This document shows positions 13,075-14,920 of a stretch of 14,920 nt of DNA, one piece after another. The stretch is from the NCBI GenBank assembly GCA_964514225.1, contig CAZEPT010000016.1:1-14920 (forward strand), read 5' to 3'. Position 1 is the stretch's first letter. Each line of letters begins with the position of its first letter. Position numbers and translations under genes: made by a program. The stretch comes from CAZEPT01 sp964514225 (lineage in GTDB: Bacteria; Patescibacteriota; Minisyncoccia; Phycocordibacterales; UBA9973). A model generated the notes under the pieces. The model was not told the origin of the DNA. It did no database searches and saw only the letters and a program-made list of their open reading frames with translations.

Positions 13075-13518
13075 TTACCGTGTTTTATACTCTCTCGCAA
13101 GGGTTCGATCTGTATCACGCTTTTTCAGACTCTCTCTTTTGTCGTGAATTTTCTTCCCGCGACAGAGCGCAATCTTCACCTTAATCAGATTCTTCTCACC
13201 ATAGACGACGAGCGGTATGATCGTATTACCTTTGAGGTCCCCATTTTTTTCAAGCTCGAGAATTTGTTTCTTCCGCAGAAGGAGCTTCCTAGTTTGAAGC
13301 GGATCATAGCCTAAGGCAGTATTGCCGACTTGATACGGGTCGATCTTCATCCCAACGATATACGCCTCACCCCCTCGGACGATGCAGCGAGTTCCGACGA
13401 TAGAACATCGCCCTTTTTTAACTGATTTAACCTCAAAGCCTAAAAGCTTGATCCCCGCTTCATAGGTATCAAGGATTTCATAGTCAAATCGGGCTTTTGG
13501 ATTTTCGGCGTACATCAT
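13075..13518 (-). CDS. smpB: SsrA-binding protein SmpB
   Basis: SmpB binds the tRNA-like part of tmRNA and places it in the ribosomal A site. The 147 residues match the family along their length. NPKARFDYEILDTYEAGIKLLGFEVKSVKKG (6-36) covers the oligonucleotide-binding barrel start. GEAYIVGMKIDPY (50-62), RKLLLRKKQI (77-86), KGNTIIPLVVY (96-106) and the GKKIHDKRE (121-129) segment precede the basic C-terminal tail that enters the mRNA channel. Two adjacent ATG codons (13518 and 13515) are possible starts. -10 TATAAT lies nine bases before the first. The gene is directly upstream of ssrA on the same strand and divergent from the phosphohexomutase. Confidence 0.96.
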   Translation of the reverse strand: MMYAENPKARFDYEILDTYEAGIKLLGFEVKSVKKGRCSIVGTRCIVRGGEAYIVGMKIDPYQVGNTALGYDPLQTRKLLLRKKQILELEKNGDLKGNTIIPLVVYGEKNLIKVKIALCRGKKIHDKRESLKKRDTDRTLAREYKTR

Positions 13519-13527
13519 ACTCTGTCT

Positions 13528-13551
13528 ATTATACAGAAATTATTATAAAAT
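13528..13551. promoter_or_regulatory. Back-to-back promoters of smpB and the phosphohexomutase
   Basis: The minus strand has TATAAT at 13533-13528 (smpB). The plus strand has TATAAA/TAAAAT at 13544-13551, six bases before the ATG at 13558. Only about 12 bases separate the two hexamers, so each -35 region lies on the opposite promoter and the two may compete. Both would give almost leaderless mRNAs. Confidence 0.55.
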
Positions 13552-13557
13552 ACCTGT

Positions 13558-14913
13558 ATGGAAGATACTCATCAACCGGTAAAATTCACCGTCTCTGGAC
13601 TCCGTGGAGTCTGGGGAGAAAATTTCAATGAAGCAGTCGCCACAGAATACATTACGGCTTTTGCTCACTTTTTAAGAAAAAACCAAGAAGAAGGGATCAA
13701 ACAAAAAATACTCATCGGCTATGATGCAAGAAAGTCAGGCCCAATCATCAAACAGATCGCCATCAGAGTTCTGACAGCAGCCGGCTTTGATGTGATCGAT
13801 GGCGGACTGCTCCCTACTCCGACGGTACTTTTCTTAGTTCACACACACAAATACGATGGCGCGCTCATGCTAACCGCTTCTCATAACCCGCCGGAATATA
13901 ATGGGATCAAGTTCATCACGGAACGTGCACTTTTTACTAACCAAGACGAAGTCGAAGAAATCAAATCATTTATTGGTAAACCACTACCGATTATACCTCA
14001 AGGTGAATATAGTATCGCTCGGGACTTAGGCCAAGAGCACATCAATCATATAGTAGCGAATGTCGACGCCGCGCTCATCCGAGAGAAAAAATTCACCGTT
14101 ATATTAGACGCTATCAATAGTGTTGGATCATTTTTGGGACCGATGCTTCTCGAGGCTCTCGGTTGTCGTTTGGTTGTTTTAAATGGCGTACCCAACGGCG
14201 AGTTCGCTCACATGCCTGAACCATTGCCTGAAAACCTGACGCAGCTCGGTTCTATGACTAAAGCACTCGGCGCTCATGTCGGCTTTGCGCTTGATCCAGA
14301 TGGTGATCGACTCGTCGTGTGTGACGAAAAAGGAACAGTTATTTTTGAAGAATATACACTTACTCTTGCGATCACCGCAGTACTCAAAAAAACACCCGGG
14401 GATATCGTCACTAACCTCTCAACCACAAATACAAATAAAGATATCGTCGAGGTGATGGGCTACAAAAATTACCGGACCAAAGTCGGTGAAGCACATGTAG
14501 TAGAAGGCATACAGACACATAATGCCGTCATTGGCGGTGAAGGTGGAGGTGGAGTTATCTATCCTAAAATAAATCTCGCACGCGACGGACTTGCTGGCAT
14601 GGCGCTCATTTTAGAATCACTCGCGACTGATAATAAAACAGTGAGCGAACTGGTCGCTACATTTCCAAAATATATTTTTATTAAAGAAAAAATGCCTTTC
14701 TCAGGCGACTTAACAAATGCAATCCAAAAAGTCATCGCCCTCTTCCCTGATGGAGTAGCAGATACCCAAGATGGACTCCGCATCGACTTTTCTGATAGTT
14801 CATGGATCCAACTACGCGCATCAAACACTGAACCAATCATTCGGATATATGGCGAAGCAAAAGACAGAGAGAGTATTATGGAGAAAATAGAGCTGGTAAA
14901 AAAAAGTGTATAA
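13558..14913 (+). CDS. Phosphohexomutase (phosphoglucosamine/phosphomannomutase type)
   Basis: The alpha-D-phosphohexomutase family moves phosphate between C6 and C1 of hexose phosphates through a phosphoserine, supplying sugar-1-phosphates for envelope polymers. The 451 residues contain four domains with all signatures: SGLRGVWG (13-20), the phosphoserine loop TASHNP (106-111; S108), the Mg site DPDGDR (246-251), the sugar-specificity loop GEGGGG (327-332) and the phosphate-binding loop RASNTEP (420-426). The length is normal. The GEGGGG loop and the STTNTNKD segment (288-295) resemble GlmM-type enzymes; family signatures do not fix whether glucosamine, mannose or glucose phosphate is used. 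The start abuts its -10 and no Shine-Dalgarno site is seen. The stop TAA is seven bases from the window end. Confidence 0.92.
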   Translation: MEDTHQPVKFTVSGLRGVWGENFNEAVATEYITAFAHFLRKNQEEGIKQKILIGYDARKSGPIIKQIAIRVLTAAGFDVIDGGLLPTPTVLFLVHTHKYDGALMLTASHNPPEYNGIKFITERALFTNQDEVEEIKSFIGKPLPIIPQGEYSIARDLGQEHINHIVANVDAALIREKKFTVILDAINSVGSFLGPMLLEALGCRLVVLNGVPNGEFAHMPEPLPENLTQLGSMTKALGAHVGFALDPDGDRLVVCDEKGTVIFEEYTLTLAITAVLKKTPGDIVTNLSTTNTNKDIVEVMGYKNYRTKVGEAHVVEGIQTHNAVIGGEGGGGVIYPKINLARDGLAGMALILESLATDNKTVSELVATFPKYIFIKEKMPFSGDLTNAIQKVIALFPDGVADTQDGLRIDFSDSSWIQLRASNTEPIIRIYGEAKDRESIMEKIELVKKSV

Positions 14914-14920
14914 AAAAATT

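Overview
The window looks like ordinary chromosome from a streamlined, AT-rich bacterium, most likely a member of the Candidate Phyla Radiation (Patescibacteria, Parcubacteria-like). This placement is inference. It rests on short intergenic spaces, almost no Shine-Dalgarno sites, promoters placed directly against start codons, a type IV pilin-like protein carrying a beta-propeller, a Gmad2-like membrane-anchored domain protein and a subclass Ic-type ribonucleotide reductase. No TGA occurs inside the long genes, and one gene ends in TGA. The standard code is therefore used, not the UGA-glycine code of Gracilibacteria/Absconditabacteria.

Layout. At 52-1255 (minus) lies the rplJ-rplL ribosomal stalk operon, with an extended -10 promoter, an L10 leader RNA and a terminator. 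At 1351-2642 (minus) are three small genes: a Gmad2-like anchored protein, a divergent adenylate-kinase-like protein and a 57-residue one-helix membrane protein. At 2803-3903 (plus) is a membrane-anchored metallophosphoesterase. It converges on an RlmI-like methyltransferase (3938-4810, minus), and the two share a terminator that covers both stop codons. At 4874-6445 (minus) is a type IV pilin-like N-terminus fused to a probable seven-bladed delta-60 propeller. At 6625-10204 (minus) is nrdA-nrdB, with a promoter that carries a palindrome over its -35. At 10525-11241 (minus) is a LOG-family protein. At 11326-12252 are two small convergent proteins, both possibly hotdog-fold. At 12253-12630 is a non-coding stretch of structured repeats. 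At 12631-13518 (minus) are tmRNA (ssrA) and, directly upstream, smpB. At 13558-14913 (plus) is a phosphohexomutase divergent from smpB.

How the parts work together. Most genes are housekeeping: ribosomal stalk, ribosome rescue (SmpB and tmRNA side by side), dNTP synthesis, rRNA modification and hexose-phosphate isomerisation for envelope sugars. The pilin-propeller protein and the Gmad2-like protein face outward and could serve attachment.

The most unusual part is the 12.3-12.65 kb region. Two related RNA/DNA modules there share a hairpin with two compensatory base-pair changes and a conserved loop, an exact 25-bp direct repeat, and inverted and direct copies of the tmRNA 3' end. A second unusual trait is a recurring TGnTAnnnT-N6-ATG arrangement that predicts leaderless mRNAs for many genes in the window.
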